From: Candidatus Flexicrinis affinis
GTDB lineage: Bacteria > Chloroflexota > Anaerolineae > Aggregatilineales > Phototrophicaceae
Length of the DNA stretch: 64,000 nt
Assembly: GCA_016716525.1 (NCBI GenBank)
Contig: JADJWE010000007.1
Location: forward strand, 248,001-312,000
Direction: 5' to 3'
Notes under the pieces: model-generated
What the model saw: the letters and a program-made list of their open reading frames with translations, nothing else
Databases searched by the model: none
What the model was told of the DNA's origin: nothing
In this document: positions 1 through 7,824 of the stretch, piece after piece
Position numbering within the stretch: position 1 is the first letter of the stretch
How the letters are laid out: each line of letters opens with the position of its first letter
Position numbers and translations under genes: made by a program

Positions 1-11
1 ACGCGGCCCGG

Positions 12-431
12 ATGACCTTGAAACAGAACGAGGCGACCAATCGCGGCGGGATTACGATTGTACTCACCGGCGACGACGAAGTACGCGCGCTGAACCGCGA
101 ATACCGGCATGTCGACAGCGTCACCGACGTGCTGACGTTCCCGGCCGAGGCGCTGCCGGATGCGGTCGCGCAGGAGATGGACGAGCCACCCTATCTGGGC
201 GATCTGGTGATCGCCTATCCGTACACCTGCGCACAGGCCGAACGGCTCGGCCACTCGCCGGCCGACAGCCTATCGCTGCTGGTCGTCCACGGCACGCTCC
301 ACTTGCTCGGCCACGATCACGACACCCCGGAACGGCGCGCGGCGATGTGGGACGCACAGGCGAACGCCCTGCGCGCGTTGAGCATTTCCGAGGGCATCGT
401 GCCGGGGCTGGAGGGCGCCGATCATGCCTGA
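12..431 (+). CDS. ybeY: Endoribonuclease YbeY (rRNA maturation factor), 5' end possibly outside window
   Basis: Cytoplasmic metal-dependent endoribonuclease acting in 16S rRNA 3'-end maturation and ribosome quality control. The zinc motif H-x3-H-x5-H is intact (H93, H97, H103 within HGTLHLLGHDHD), as is the family's TDVLTFP segment near residues 38-44. The visible protein is 139 residues; homologues normally carry some 15-25 more N-terminal residues, and the frame is open to the window edge, so the ATG at 12 may be internal. It overlaps dgkA by 8 bases, the usual ybeY-dgkA arrangement. Function is secure from the motif; only the start is uncertain. Confidence 0.93.
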   Translation: MTLKQNEATNRGGITIVLTGDDEVRALNREYRHVDSVTDVLTFPAEALPDAVAQEMDEPPYLGDLVIAYPYTCAQAERLGHSPADSLSLLVVHGTLHLLGHDHDTPERRAAMWDAQANALRALSISEGIVPGLEGADHA

Positions 432-867
432 CGACACCCGGCCGAATTGGCTGGACCGGCTGACCAGCACGGCGCGCATCAACCCGGACGAATTCAGCTA
501 TAAGGTCAGCCGCAACCGCGCCGTCAGTTTGGGCTATGCGCTGGCCGGTTGGTTGTACATGCTGCGCTGGCAGCGCAACACGCGCATTCAAGGCGTGGCG
601 AGTCTGCTGGTGCTGGCGCTCGCCCTGCTGCTGCGAATCAGCTTTGTCGAAATCGCGATTCTGATTCTGTCGGTCACGATCGTGTGGATGGCCGAATTCA
701 TCAACGCCGCGGTCGAGGCGGTGGTCAACCTCGCATCGCCGGATTATCATCCAATGGCGAAAGTCGCCAAGGATGTCGCCGCAGCGGCGGTGCTGCTCGG
801 CGTCGTCGCATCTGTATTGATCGGCTTGCTGATCTTCGGCCCGCCGCTTATTGACCTGGTCACCTAG
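424..867 (+). CDS. dgkA: Diacylglycerol kinase / undecaprenol kinase, DgkA family
   Basis: Small integral-membrane lipid kinase that phosphorylates diacylglycerol or, in Gram-positive-type members, undecaprenol. At 147 residues it has the family length, three hydrophobic helices (about 58-72, 76-95, 118-141) and the signature EFINAAVEAVVNL at 91-103 with the catalytic-region Glu and Asn. It starts inside the end of ybeY and ends where the next gene's ribosome site begins, so the three genes are probably cotranscribed. Which lipid is the substrate cannot be told from sequence. Confidence 0.9.
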   Translation: MPDDTRPNWLDRLTSTARINPDEFSYKVSRNRAVSLGYALAGWLYMLRWQRNTRIQGVASLLVLALALLLRISFVEIAILILSVTIVWMAEFINAAVEAVVNLASPDYHPMAKVAKDVAAAAVLLGVVASVLIGLLIFGPPLIDLVT

Positions 868-880
868 GAGGAAAGAAACC

Positions 881-2242
881 GTGGACGACCAGAGCCAACC
901 CCCAAAGGACCCCAAATCGTCATCGACCGGTATTCCGGACAACGACGAGTTTCTGAACAGCCTGTTTCAAGAGGCGAAGTCGAAACAGCCGCAAGAAGTG
1001 CCCAATGCCGGCAAAGGCGGCCGCGCACGCGAACGGTACCGCCGCCGGCGCGGCAGCAATCCGCCGCCGGACGTGCTGGCCGATACCGCCCCCACGGGCG
1101 AAACCGAGCGTACGCCGCGCCGGCGTCGCGGCGAAGCTGCCCCGCCGCCACAGGCCGCGCCGCGGTTGCGCCAGCAGCAGGCCGCTGTGCCCGGCGGGCC
1201 GAAGCTGCCGCCGATCGACTGGGCGCGCTGGCGTCCCTACCTGTTTGGGGCCGGGGCCGTCGCCATCGTGCTGATCGTGATCCTCGCGCTTGGCTTGTTC
1301 AAGAACGAGCCCGCGCCGACCTATCCCAACGCCCTCTGGCTCGGCTCCGAATACAGCTTCCTGCAGCCGACCGATGAGCAAGTGGCGCTGCTTGTCGAGA
1401 GACTCAAGGCGCATCAGATCGGCACCGTATATGCGTGGACGAGCTTCCTCAAGAGTGACAACACGTGGAGCGGGCTGGTTGCCCGCACCAACACGTTCGA
1501 GGAGATGCAGCCCAACGTCGAGCAGTTCATCCAGCAGTTCCGTGCGGCGTACCCTGAGGCAACGCTGTACGGATGGGTCGGCTTCCCGATCAGCGCCCGC
1601 GACGAGAACGGCGCGTACAACCTTAACGACCCGGCCGTTATCCAGATCGTTGCTGATTTCGCCGCAAAGCTGGTCAACGAACTTGGCTACGATGGCATTA
1701 TGCTCAACGCCGAACTGGTGTTTCAGGACAGCGCCGACGATTACATCGCGCTGCTGCAGGCCGTCCGCCGGGCAATCGGCGATGCCAGCCTTTCGGTCGC
1801 GGTGATCCCCGACTGGTCGCCGGCGGAAGCCAACATCCCCAAGCCGCCGTTGATCGCGCCCGGCACCGAATACACCACCGAGTTCAAGCAGCGGATCGCC
1901 CTGCTGGTCGACGAGATCGTCGTCATGGCCTACAACTCGGCGCTGTCCTCGCCCGTCGATTACACCCAGTGGGTTGCGTACCAGACCGCCACGTACGCGC
2001 GCGCGATCGCGGACGTTGACGGCGGCGCCGAGGTGCGGATCGGAATCCCGACTTTTGACGACGTGACCAACGCGCACGATCCGGCCGTTGAGAACATCCC
2101 CGCCGCGGTCGAGGGCGTGATCGACGGCCTCGAGCAGGCTGGCAACACCGCAAGCGCGGTGCAGGGCGTCGCGATTTACGCCGAGTTCGACACCGACGAC
2201 GAAGAATGGCGCCAGTTCCTACAGTTCTGGGTGCAAAGGTAA
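881..2242 (+). CDS. Membrane-anchored protein with TIM-barrel (GH18-like) extracellular domain
   Basis: I chose the GTG at 881, which has an AGGAGG site at 867-872; an in-frame TTG at 851 lies inside dgkA with no such site. The 453-residue product has a charged, Arg/Pro-rich cytoplasmic N-terminus of about 115 residues, one membrane helix (about 121-140) and an exported domain. That domain has alternating strand/helix blocks and the segment YDGIMLNAELVF (about 270-281), resembling the DG-x(n)-E barrel strand of GH18-type glycosidases, so a cell-wall or glycan hydrolase role is plausible but inferred. It is not a confident family match. It lies 5 bases before the next start. Confidence 0.62.
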   Translation: MDDQSQPPKDPKSSSTGIPDNDEFLNSLFQEAKSKQPQEVPNAGKGGRARERYRRRRGSNPPPDVLADTAPTGETERTPRRRRGEAAPPPQAAPRLRQQQAAVPGGPKLPPIDWARWRPYLFGAGAVAIVLIVILALGLFKNEPAPTYPNALWLGSEYSFLQPTDEQVALLVERLKAHQIGTVYAWTSFLKSDNTWSGLVARTNTFEEMQPNVEQFIQQFRAAYPEATLYGWVGFPISARDENGAYNLNDPAVIQIVADFAAKLVNELGYDGIMLNAELVFQDSADDYIALLQAVRRAIGDASLSVAVIPDWSPAEANIPKPPLIAPGTEYTTEFKQRIALLVDEIVVMAYNSALSSPVDYTQWVAYQTATYARAIADVDGGAEVRIGIPTFDDVTNAHDPAVENIPAAVEGVIDGLEQAGNTASAVQGVAIYAEFDTDDEEWRQFLQFWVQR

Positions 2243-2247
2243 CCGGC

Positions 2248-3084
2248 ATGCCCACGTTCATCCGGCGGCTGACGGCGGACGGCAACCTGCATCCGGTCGA
2301 TTACGGAGCGGCGTCTCTGGCCGAGGCCGGGCGCTACGAGCCAGACGACGGCGTGTATACGATCACGAACACGTTCGAGATCACCAAGGCGCTCAAACTT
2401 GACGCGCACTTCGACCGACTCGAAGACTCGGCGCGGCGCGCGGGCATCGCAATCGGGCTGGCGCGCAGCTTGATCCGGGCCGCCCTGCGCCGCTGCATCC
2501 TCGACTTCAACGTGGGCGACGTGCGCTGGCGCGTGACGATCAGTGCGGCGCATCCCGATCAAGCGATCATCTCGCTCGAACCGTTCACCCCGCTGACGAC
2601 CGAGTTCATCCTGCGCGGGGTGCGTGTGATCAGCGCGCCCAACAGCGCCCGCCAGAACGCCGCGGCCAAGACGACCGACTGGATGCACGCGCGCGAGGCG
2701 TTGATCGCTGCCCAGCCGCTCGGCATCTACGACACGATTCTGCAAGACGCGGACGGCCACCTGCTCGAAGGCGTCGGCGCGAACTTCTACGCGATCCGCG
2801 GCGGCACGTTGTACACCGCGCCTGTCGGCACGGTGCTGGGCGGGATCAGCCGGCAGATCGTGTTCGAGGTCGGCCAGCGCATCATTCCGTTGGTCGAGAC
2901 ACCGGTCAAAGCCGACGATGTCCCGGCGCTCGACGAGGCGTTCATCAGCAGTGCGAGCCGTGGGATCGTGCCGGTGGTCGAGATCGACGGGCACACGCTC
3001 GGTATCGGCAAACCCGGTGTATGGACGCTGCGCCTGCGCGACGCGTATCAGGCGTGGGTCGGGATGCATCTGGAGGAGATTTAG
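2248..3084 (+). CDS. Class IV aminotransferase (branched-chain / D-amino-acid / ADC lyase type)
   Basis: PLP enzyme of fold type IV. The PLP lysine is expected at K141 in AAKTTDWMHAR, and the family signature lies at 173-179 (LEGVGAN) with E174 and N179, followed by YTAPVGTVLGGISRQ contacting the cofactor phosphate. The ATG at 2248 is preferred to the in-frame 2206 ATG because the latter lies within the upstream gene; homologues begin close to MPTF. Length 278 fits. Branched-chain aminotransferase, D-amino-acid aminotransferase and aminodeoxychorismate lyase cannot be separated here. It ends the ybeY-dgkA run. Confidence 0.85.
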   Translation: MPTFIRRLTADGNLHPVDYGAASLAEAGRYEPDDGVYTITNTFEITKALKLDAHFDRLEDSARRAGIAIGLARSLIRAALRRCILDFNVGDVRWRVTISAAHPDQAIISLEPFTPLTTEFILRGVRVISAPNSARQNAAAKTTDWMHAREALIAAQPLGIYDTILQDADGHLLEGVGANFYAIRGGTLYTAPVGTVLGGISRQIVFEVGQRIIPLVETPVKADDVPALDEAFISSASRGIVPVVEIDGHTLGIGKPGVWTLRLRDAYQAWVGMHLEEI

Positions 3085-3111
3085 TGAGTTGCGCCACGCG
3101 CCGTGTATCGA

Positions 3112-3140
3112 TTGACTCCGACGCTCAAGAATAGTACACT
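3112..3140 (+). promoter_or_regulatory. Sigma-70-type promoter for the small gene at 3175
   Basis: TTGACT at 3112-3117, a 17-base spacer, and TACACT at 3135-3140. It lies in the short gap behind the aminotransferase gene and points at the small protein starting at 3175. Confidence 0.55.
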
Positions 3141-3147
3141 TGTTCTA
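3132..3147. promoter_or_regulatory. 16-base palindrome overlapping the -10 box (candidate operator)
   Basis: TAGTACACTTGTTCTA is an imperfect palindrome of the form TAG-x-ACA-xx-TGT-x-CTA whose left half contains the putative -10 TACACT. Such placement is typical of a repressor site. The half-site resembles SOS-type boxes of several phyla, but the regulator is not identified. Confidence 0.45.
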
Positions 3148-3174
3148 TTACTTAGAGCCGTGGGAGGGACGATC

Positions 3175-3459
3175 ATGCCGGATACTATTGTGACCCTGCA
3201 CCCGCAGGGCAAGGCTGGCGTCAACATCGACCGGCGCAAGTACGACACGGTGCGCGGCGCGATCCTCAGCGCGCTGGAGCGCAGCCCCGGCCTGCCGTTC
3301 TGGGATTTGGTCGAAGCGGTGCGCGATCAGATCGGAGAGACATTCGACGGCTCGATCGAGTGGTATACGACGACCGTCAAGCTCGACCTCGAAGCACGCG
3401 GCGAAATCGAACGCGTGCCCAAAGCCACCCCGCAGCGACTGCGCCTGACCGCGATCTAG
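3175..3459 (+). CDS. Small conserved protein of unknown function (possibly DUF6958-like)
   Basis: A 94-residue soluble protein. I place the start at ATG 3175 behind GGGAGGGAC rather than at the longer frame from 3103, because the -10 box lies at 3135. The sequence (Lys-Tyr-Asp at about 25-27, then alternating helices, and TTTVKLDLEARGEIERV near the end) suggests a compact winged-helix-like or helical fold. It resembles small proteins I associate with DUF6958, but that is memory rather than a search. It has its own promoter and overlapping palindrome, so it is probably regulated separately from its neighbours. Confidence 0.6.
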   Translation: MPDTIVTLHPQGKAGVNIDRRKYDTVRGAILSALERSPGLPFWDLVEAVRDQIGETFDGSIEWYTTTVKLDLEARGEIERVPKATPQRLRLTAI

Positions 3460-3536
3460 TCCAATCCTACTGCAACCGTATCGACGCCAAGCACGTACCC
3501 CGGATAGGTTTCATCACCCGACCGGGGAGGTTTCGC

Positions 3537-3878
3537 ATGCCTGCACTCAACCTGACGCCGGAGTCGTTTAAGTCGACCATCACGACGGCTGATCGGCCGG
3601 TGCTGGTCGACTTCTGGGGCGACGACTGCGCCAAGTGCGCGGCACTCGCGCCGGTGATGGACGCGCTGGCCGACGAATGGGCCGAATGCGTCACGGTCGC
3701 CAAGCTGTGGCTGTCGCAGGACAGTCCGCTCGTGCGCGAGCTGGGGCTTATGGGCATCCCGACGCTGATCCTGTTCAAGGACGGCCGGCCGGTAGCGCGG
3801 TCCAGCACCACGCTCACCCGCCGCGCCATCGTGGAAGCGTTTGCGGATGCACTGGCGGCAGACATCGGTGGCAGCTAG
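3537..3878 (+). CDS. Thioredoxin-like protein with CAKC active site
   Basis: 113-residue single thioredoxin fold. The strand-helix segment LVDFWGDDCAKCAALAP carries C31 and C34 with Ala-Lys between them, instead of the classic CGPC; the cis-Pro loop GIPTLILFKDG is present. Start at ATG 3537 follows GGGGAGG at 3524-3530; the longer frame from 3360 overlaps the upstream gene. Role: cytoplasmic thiol-disulfide exchange, with a redox potential likely different from housekeeping thioredoxin because of the dipeptide. Its TAG stop abuts the degenerate sulfotransferase tail that follows. Confidence 0.88.
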   Translation: MPALNLTPESFKSTITTADRPVLVDFWGDDCAKCAALAPVMDALADEWAECVTVAKLWLSQDSPLVRELGLMGIPTLILFKDGRPVARSSTTLTRRAIVEAFADALAADIGGS

Positions 3879-4045
3879 CGCAGCAGTTTGCGCAGCGTGC
3901 GATACAGGCCAGTTTGCCGCAAAGACTGGCTGAGCGTCCACAGCCGCGCAAATCGCGTTGCGCTGGCGGTACTCCGCGAGGTCGGCGGCGTCATACTGCG
4001 CGGCGTGTTCGACCAGCGCGGCACTAAGAGCGAACGCCGCGTCAA
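3875..4045 (-). pseudogene. Truncated, frameshifted C-terminal remnant of a sulfotransferase
   Basis: About 150 bases are near-identical to the 3' end of the intact sulfotransferase gene at 6721-6870, starting exactly at CTAG. Reading on the minus strand gives AAQYDAADLAEYRQRNA, matching the intact C-terminus, then a 2-base loss (AAATCGCG here, AAATCGGGCG in the intact copy) breaks the frame. Further upstream the peptide DAAFALSAALVEH is only distantly similar to the intact gene, so this looks like the tail of a diverged paralogue or a recombinant. The N-terminal two thirds are absent; an IS element lies 120 bases beyond. Confidence 0.8.
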
Positions 4046-4167
4046 CTATCACGTTTCAAAGTCATATCCACTACCCAGCAATCGCACAAGCTTAAGTGGA
4101 TCACTCAGGAACATAGAATCGACTGCCGCGTTTCTTTGACAGTACAGTGAAGAAGCAAAATTGCTTA

Positions 4168-5046
4168 GAAGCGGTTTCAAAAATTGAGCGGTAACGGTAC
4201 ACTGGTGGGATGAGCCGACATGACGTGACTGACCAACAGTGGGAAATTCTGGAGCCGTTGATCCCTAAGCAGAAGCCGGGGCGCGGGCGACCGCGTGCGG
4301 ATGATCGCCGTACGCTGAACGGCATTCTGTTCGTCCTGAAGACGGGCTGCCAATGGAAAGATATGCCCGAAGAGTTCGGCGACCATGTGACGTGCTGGCG
4401 GCGGCTGGATCGCTGGCAGCGGGACGGGACGTGGGAGCGGATCTGGCGGGCGCTGCTGGGGCAACTGGATGCGCAAGGCAAGTTGGAATGGACCGAAGCG
4501 TTTCTGGATGGGAGTTTCACCCCGCTAAAAAGGGGGGCCGGCGTCGGAACGACGAAGGTCGGCAAAGGCAGTCAAGTGATGCTGGTGGTAGAAGGACATG
4601 GGTTGCCAATTGGGGTGGTGGTGGAAAGCGCCACGCCTCACGAAGTCACGTTGGCGCAAGCCGTGATTGATGACGTTATGGTGCCCCGTGCGAAGCGCAA
4701 ACCCCGGCGTCGCCCGCGCGCGCTGGGCGCTGACAAAGGGTTCGACAGCCGACGTCTGCGGGCCGCCTTGCGCCGGCGAGGGATCCGGCCCCGGATCCCG
4801 CAGCGCAAACGTGCCGAGGGCCACCGACCGCGGCGCGGTCAGCCGCAGGCGCCGCTGGGACGCACCCGGCGTTGGGTTGTCGAACGCACCTTCGCGTGGA
4901 TGGACAACTGCCGTCGGCTGGTCGTGCGCTACGAGCGCAAGCTGGAAAACTTCAAAGCGTTCTGTCTGGTTGCCTTTATCCAATGGTCCCTCAACCGGCT
5001 ACTGCGGCCTGTTGCCGCCATCGCCCCGTATTATTGAAATAGGCTC
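4168..5046 (+). mobile_element. IS5-family insertion sequence, intact, TA target duplication
   Basis: An 879-base element holding one transposase gene. Imperfect terminal inverted repeats: left GAAGCGGTTTCAAAAAT from 4168, right end reading inward GAGCCTATTTCAATAAT, matching at 12 of 17 positions. The element is flanked by TA at 4166-4167 and TA at 5047-5048, the target duplication used by the IS427 branch of IS5. Members of that branch often split the transposase over two frames; here it is a single frame. Appears recent and capable of movement. Confidence 0.85.
4210..5037 (+). CDS. IS5-family DDE transposase
   Basis: 275-residue cut-and-paste transposase. The N-terminal part is the DUF4096-type helix-turn-helix region (LTDQQWEILEPLIP-like start, residues 6-60). 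The catalytic triad is visible as D100 (FLDGSFTP), D175 (GADKGFDS) and E225 (RWVVERTFAWMD), with the R..K spacing of the YREK signature after the Glu. It is uninterrupted and fills the IS from end to end. No frameshift is needed for expression. Confidence 0.95.
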   Translation: MSRHDVTDQQWEILEPLIPKQKPGRGRPRADDRRTLNGILFVLKTGCQWKDMPEEFGDHVTCWRRLDRWQRDGTWERIWRALLGQLDAQGKLEWTEAFLDGSFTPLKRGAGVGTTKVGKGSQVMLVVEGHGLPIGVVVESATPHEVTLAQAVIDDVMVPRAKRKPRRRPRALGADKGFDSRRLRAALRRRGIRPRIPQRKRAEGHRPRRGQPQAPLGRTRRWVVERTFAWMDNCRRLVVRYERKLENFKAFCLVAFIQWSLNRLLRPVAAIAPYY

Positions 5047-5079
5047 TAGGTACCTGTTTCATGAAATCGCACTGTCCAG

Positions 5080-5121
5080 CACGCGATTTGTCAAGACAAA
5101 TCGCGTGTATGTGATTATACT
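5080..5121 (+). promoter_or_regulatory. 28-base palindrome plus -10 box upstream of the orphan gene at 5149
   Basis: Perfect inverted repeat at 5080-5107: outer arms CACGCG/CGCGTG, variable ATTT/AAAT, centre GTCAAGAC. Its centre supplies a -35-like AAGACA (5093-5098), followed by a 17-base spacer and TATACT at 5116-5121. The same layout recurs at 7748-7788. Either an operator-bearing promoter or an RNA hairpin; no T-run follows. Confidence 0.55.
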
Positions 5122-5148
5122 TAAATAAGTATTTGGGAGGATACTAAG

Positions 5149-5994
5149 ATGAACAAGAATTATTTGGCTCCTGTCCTGATTATGGTGATGGCTGTTGCGA
5201 CTGCCAGTGGAAAGATTAACGCAGAAGACTTCATGTCTCGACCTACAAATCTGTACTATGTAGGTGATGGAAACGCGGAAGCCGATGTCAACACCGGCAT
5301 GGGAATTCAGAAGGACGGAAAGGTACTAGGAGTCGGTGGTGATATTCAGTGGACCGATCCACTACTAGTTTCAGGAGGAAGTGGCACGTACGTCTATGCG
5401 TATGCCGCGTCTCGACTAAACTATGGATACGCGTTTGTTAAGTGGGGGTGGAAGAAGAATACGTCCAACACATACAAACTACTCTTGGCATATATCGACG
5501 GCGCCGGCTTCTATAGGACCGAAAGTTTTGGAGCTACCATACCAGTACATGCCAGCCTGTTTAACTATGATTTCCATTTCTTTGGGGGTTCGAAGTACTT
5601 CTTTCGAAATCATCAATACGTCGCTGATGTCAGTGTAGGTCCTTCGACGAATCAGATTGCGTATGGCAGTGGCGACACTGCGTTTGCAGGTGTTGATGTG
5701 TCATTCTACAAGAAAGAACACCTCCGGAATCCACCTATTTCGAATCCCGAAGTTCTATACTTTGACTGCAGCATATACTTCGGGGACATGGAGTGGTACA
5801 AAGAAGTCAACCAATCGCCCGGTCAGTTTGTGTGGAAGCCGTGGAATAACATGGCTGTTGATGCGATCACGCTCGCACTACCGGGGAGCGGCCAAGACAA
5901 TTACCGATCGACGGCTGATGATTCGAATAGTTTCTTCGCGTGGAACGTATCAGGCGAAGACATCTACGATCCTTGTGGCGACGCCACTGACTAA
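5149..5994 (+). CDS. Secreted protein of unknown function, AT-rich orphan
   Basis: 281 residues with a classical signal peptide (basic MNKNY, hydrophobic stretch to about residue 20, then an Ala-rich cleavage region before EDF). The mature part is rich in Tyr, Gly, Asn and aromatic residues, with no motif I recognise; the pattern suggests a beta-rich exported domain, and two Cys occur in the C-terminal half. A GGGAGG site lies at 5135-5140. Codon use is clearly AT-richer than the surrounding chromosome, and it sits just behind an IS, so horizontal acquisition is likely. Confidence 0.7.
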   Translation: MNKNYLAPVLIMVMAVATASGKINAEDFMSRPTNLYYVGDGNAEADVNTGMGIQKDGKVLGVGGDIQWTDPLLVSGGSGTYVYAYAASRLNYGYAFVKWGWKKNTSNTYKLLLAYIDGAGFYRTESFGATIPVHASLFNYDFHFFGGSKYFFRNHQYVADVSVGPSTNQIAYGSGDTAFAGVDVSFYKKEHLRNPPISNPEVLYFDCSIYFGDMEWYKEVNQSPGQFVWKPWNNMAVDAITLALPGSGQDNYRSTADDSNSFFAWNVSGEDIYDPCGDATD

Positions 5995-6049
5995 TCGTCA
6001 ATTCTGCCCGTAAGAGATCTCAGGTTCCAGTGATTGAGAGGTGGAAACG

Positions 6050-6670
6050 ATGCGCGTCCAAATTCGGCGGCACTTTCGCTCGGTTCTCGTCGTTTCAGTC
6101 GTTATAAGCCTGTCCTTTGTCACAGTCAATGTACTCGGTTTGGGAAACCGCGGACCGGTTTCCTTATCCCAGGAAACGATTCTTGCCTTCAATGCACAAC
6201 AGAGTGACACGGCTGAGTTCATCACGCAGCTTGTCGAGCTTGATCGCCTTTCGCCAGACGTGGATGTACAACGTATTGGCTACTCCATCACAAGTCTACG
6301 ACGCATAGTACTTGACGAAGCATCTAGTCTCGGTCTGCAAGATACGCCGTCCCAGATCGAAGAATATGTGCTGACGTACGGGCAGAGAATGACTTTGATA
6401 AATATCAATGTGAGCCCGCTTGGCCTGCCGGATCGCTCAGTACCTGTGATGATTTCACGGCTGTGGGGCGACGTTGCGCCATATGCTGGAGGGCGGAGCG
6501 CGAATTTCATCGAGATTGTTGTCGATCTGACGAATGGCGACGTTGTCGCAACCGCTGTCGGACTCGATCGAGGCCAGCAAGCTGTTGATGTTCATGTCGC
6601 TGACCGGGGTTACCGCGGGATCGACGTAGCGCTCACTCCGCAGGCGCCGCTGCCTGTGCCAAGCGACTAG
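6050..6670 (+). CDS. Membrane-anchored protein of unknown function
   Basis: 206 residues from ATG 6050, behind GAGAGG; a GTG nine bases upstream is possible but overlaps that site. The N-terminus (basic RVQIRRHFR, then about 20 hydrophobic residues) is an uncleaved anchor or signal peptide. The remainder is a soluble exported domain with predicted alternating helix and strand; no family is recognised. It follows the orphan at 5149 by 55 bases with no terminator in between, so the two may be cotranscribed. Codon use is intermediate between island and chromosome. Confidence 0.65.
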   Translation: MRVQIRRHFRSVLVVSVVISLSFVTVNVLGLGNRGPVSLSQETILAFNAQQSDTAEFITQLVELDRLSPDVDVQRIGYSITSLRRIVLDEASSLGLQDTPSQIEEYVLTYGQRMTLININVSPLGLPDRSVPVMISRLWGDVAPYAGGRSANFIEIVVDLTNGDVVATAVGLDRGQQAVDVHVADRGYRGIDVALTPQAPLPVPSD

Positions 6671-6720
6671 GGGAGTTCGACTGCATATCGCGACCTCAAA
6701 GCCCAGCCGGTCAGTACGCC

Positions 6721-7590
6721 CTAGCGCAGCAGTTTGCGCAGCGTGCGATATAGGCCGGTTTGCCGCAAGGACTGGCTGAGCGTCCACAGCCGCGCAAATC
6801 GGGCGTTGCGCTGGCGGTACTCCGCGAGGTCGGCAGATAAGTCACCGTCATACTGCGCGGCCTGCTCCTCGAAGATGCGCTTGGCGATGGCGTACAAGGC
6901 GAGATCGGGCTGCGCGTACTGCTCGACCAGTGCGTGCAGCGGCGCCTTGTCCTCGACCTGCTTGGGCCGCGTCTGGGTCTCGCGTAGGCGGGCGTACTGC
7001 ACGTTCTTCCACCCCAACCGCTGACGCAGCAGCAGCATGCTCTCGTCAAATCGCTCGACCAACCCGACCACGACGAAGTGCTCGCGCAGGTGGCGCTCGG
7101 CGATCTGCAGGCGTTGCTCGACCGGCAGCGACCGATTCCGACCCATGCCCCACCGGCCCGCCGCGTTGGGCGTGTCGTCCAGCCCGACGATCAGGTCGAG
7201 CTGAATCGACTGCATGCGCTCGATTTGCAGGAACTCCTCGAACGTCTTGCCGACGATCATCTCCTGCGTGGCCGAGCCTTCGTCCTCGAGGAAGTAGTGA
7301 TAGTACGAGATGAGATGCTCGCGGGGATCGCGCAGCATGGTGATGTAGCGCGCGGGTTTCGGGATGAAGCGGTGCACGCCGTAGCGCAAATGACCGCCCA
7401 CATAACGTAGGCGCGCGCGTTCGTCCTCCGGCAGTGCGAGGAACGCCTCGAAGTTGCGCTCTGTGCCTGAGCCGATCAGGTACTGCGGCTTGCCGACGAA
7501 CTGCCGCCCGACCACTTGACGCAGCGTCGTGCCTGCGGTTTTGGGGATGTGCAGGAAGATCAGCGTTTCGTGCTGGTTGACGATACTCAT
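6721..7590 (-). CDS. Sulfotransferase family protein
   Basis: 289-residue PAPS-dependent sulfotransferase (sulfotransfer_2-type). The 5'-phosphosulfate loop is FLHIPKTAGTTL (12-23) and the 3'-phosphate element is TMLRDPREHLISYYHYF (84-100) with R87 and S95. These enzymes sulfate surface carbohydrates or lipids. The start at 7590 lies behind a GGCG-rich site and leaves the signature at its normal position. Its last 150 bases are duplicated in broken form at 3875. No glycosyltransferase neighbours are present to indicate the acceptor. Confidence 0.9.
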   Translation of the reverse strand: MSIVNQHETLIFLHIPKTAGTTLRQVVGRQFVGKPQYLIGSGTERNFEAFLALPEDERARLRYVGGHLRYGVHRFIPKPARYITMLRDPREHLISYYHYFLEDEGSATQEMIVGKTFEEFLQIERMQSIQLDLIVGLDDTPNAAGRWGMGRNRSLPVEQRLQIAERHLREHFVVVGLVERFDESMLLLRQRLGWKNVQYARLRETQTRPKQVEDKAPLHALVEQYAQPDLALYAIAKRIFEEQAAQYDGDLSADLAEYRQRNARFARLWTLSQSLRQTGLYRTLRKLLR

Positions 7591-7745
7591 GCGGGACGCC
7601 TTTCGTATCCTACAAGAGTACCCGGCGCACGATCAGCAAGCTACCGACGGCAATGTTGTTTCATAACCAAGGCCTCAAATAGAACCATGGATCTTGCTTC
7701 ATGAGCGTCCGATAAACACAGACATACTAATCTCCCACGATCCTT

Positions 7746-7788
7746 AACACGCGCGCCGTCAAGACGGCGCGCGTGTTCTGAGTATTAT
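7746..7788 (+). promoter_or_regulatory. 32-base palindrome plus -10-like box upstream of the orphan at 7825
   Basis: Perfect inverted repeat, arms 7746-7760 and 7763-7777 with AA at the centre. The core 7748-7775 has the same outer arms CACGCG/CGCGTG and centre GTCAAGAC as the palindrome at 5080, but CGCC/GGCG replaces ATTT/AAAT. A -10-like TATTAT follows at 7783-7788, 16 bases from AAGACG. No T-run follows, so a simple terminator is less likely. Confidence 0.55.
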
Positions 7789-7824
7789 TGGTAATATGGA
7801 TCAATTACAGAAAGTTGTGTTGCG

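Noticed and set aside
3456..4052. 198-residue minus-strand frame covering thioredoxin and the sulfotransferase remnant
   Set aside because: The first part is the frameshifted pseudogene tail and the rest is antisense to the thioredoxin gene; it is not a single protein.
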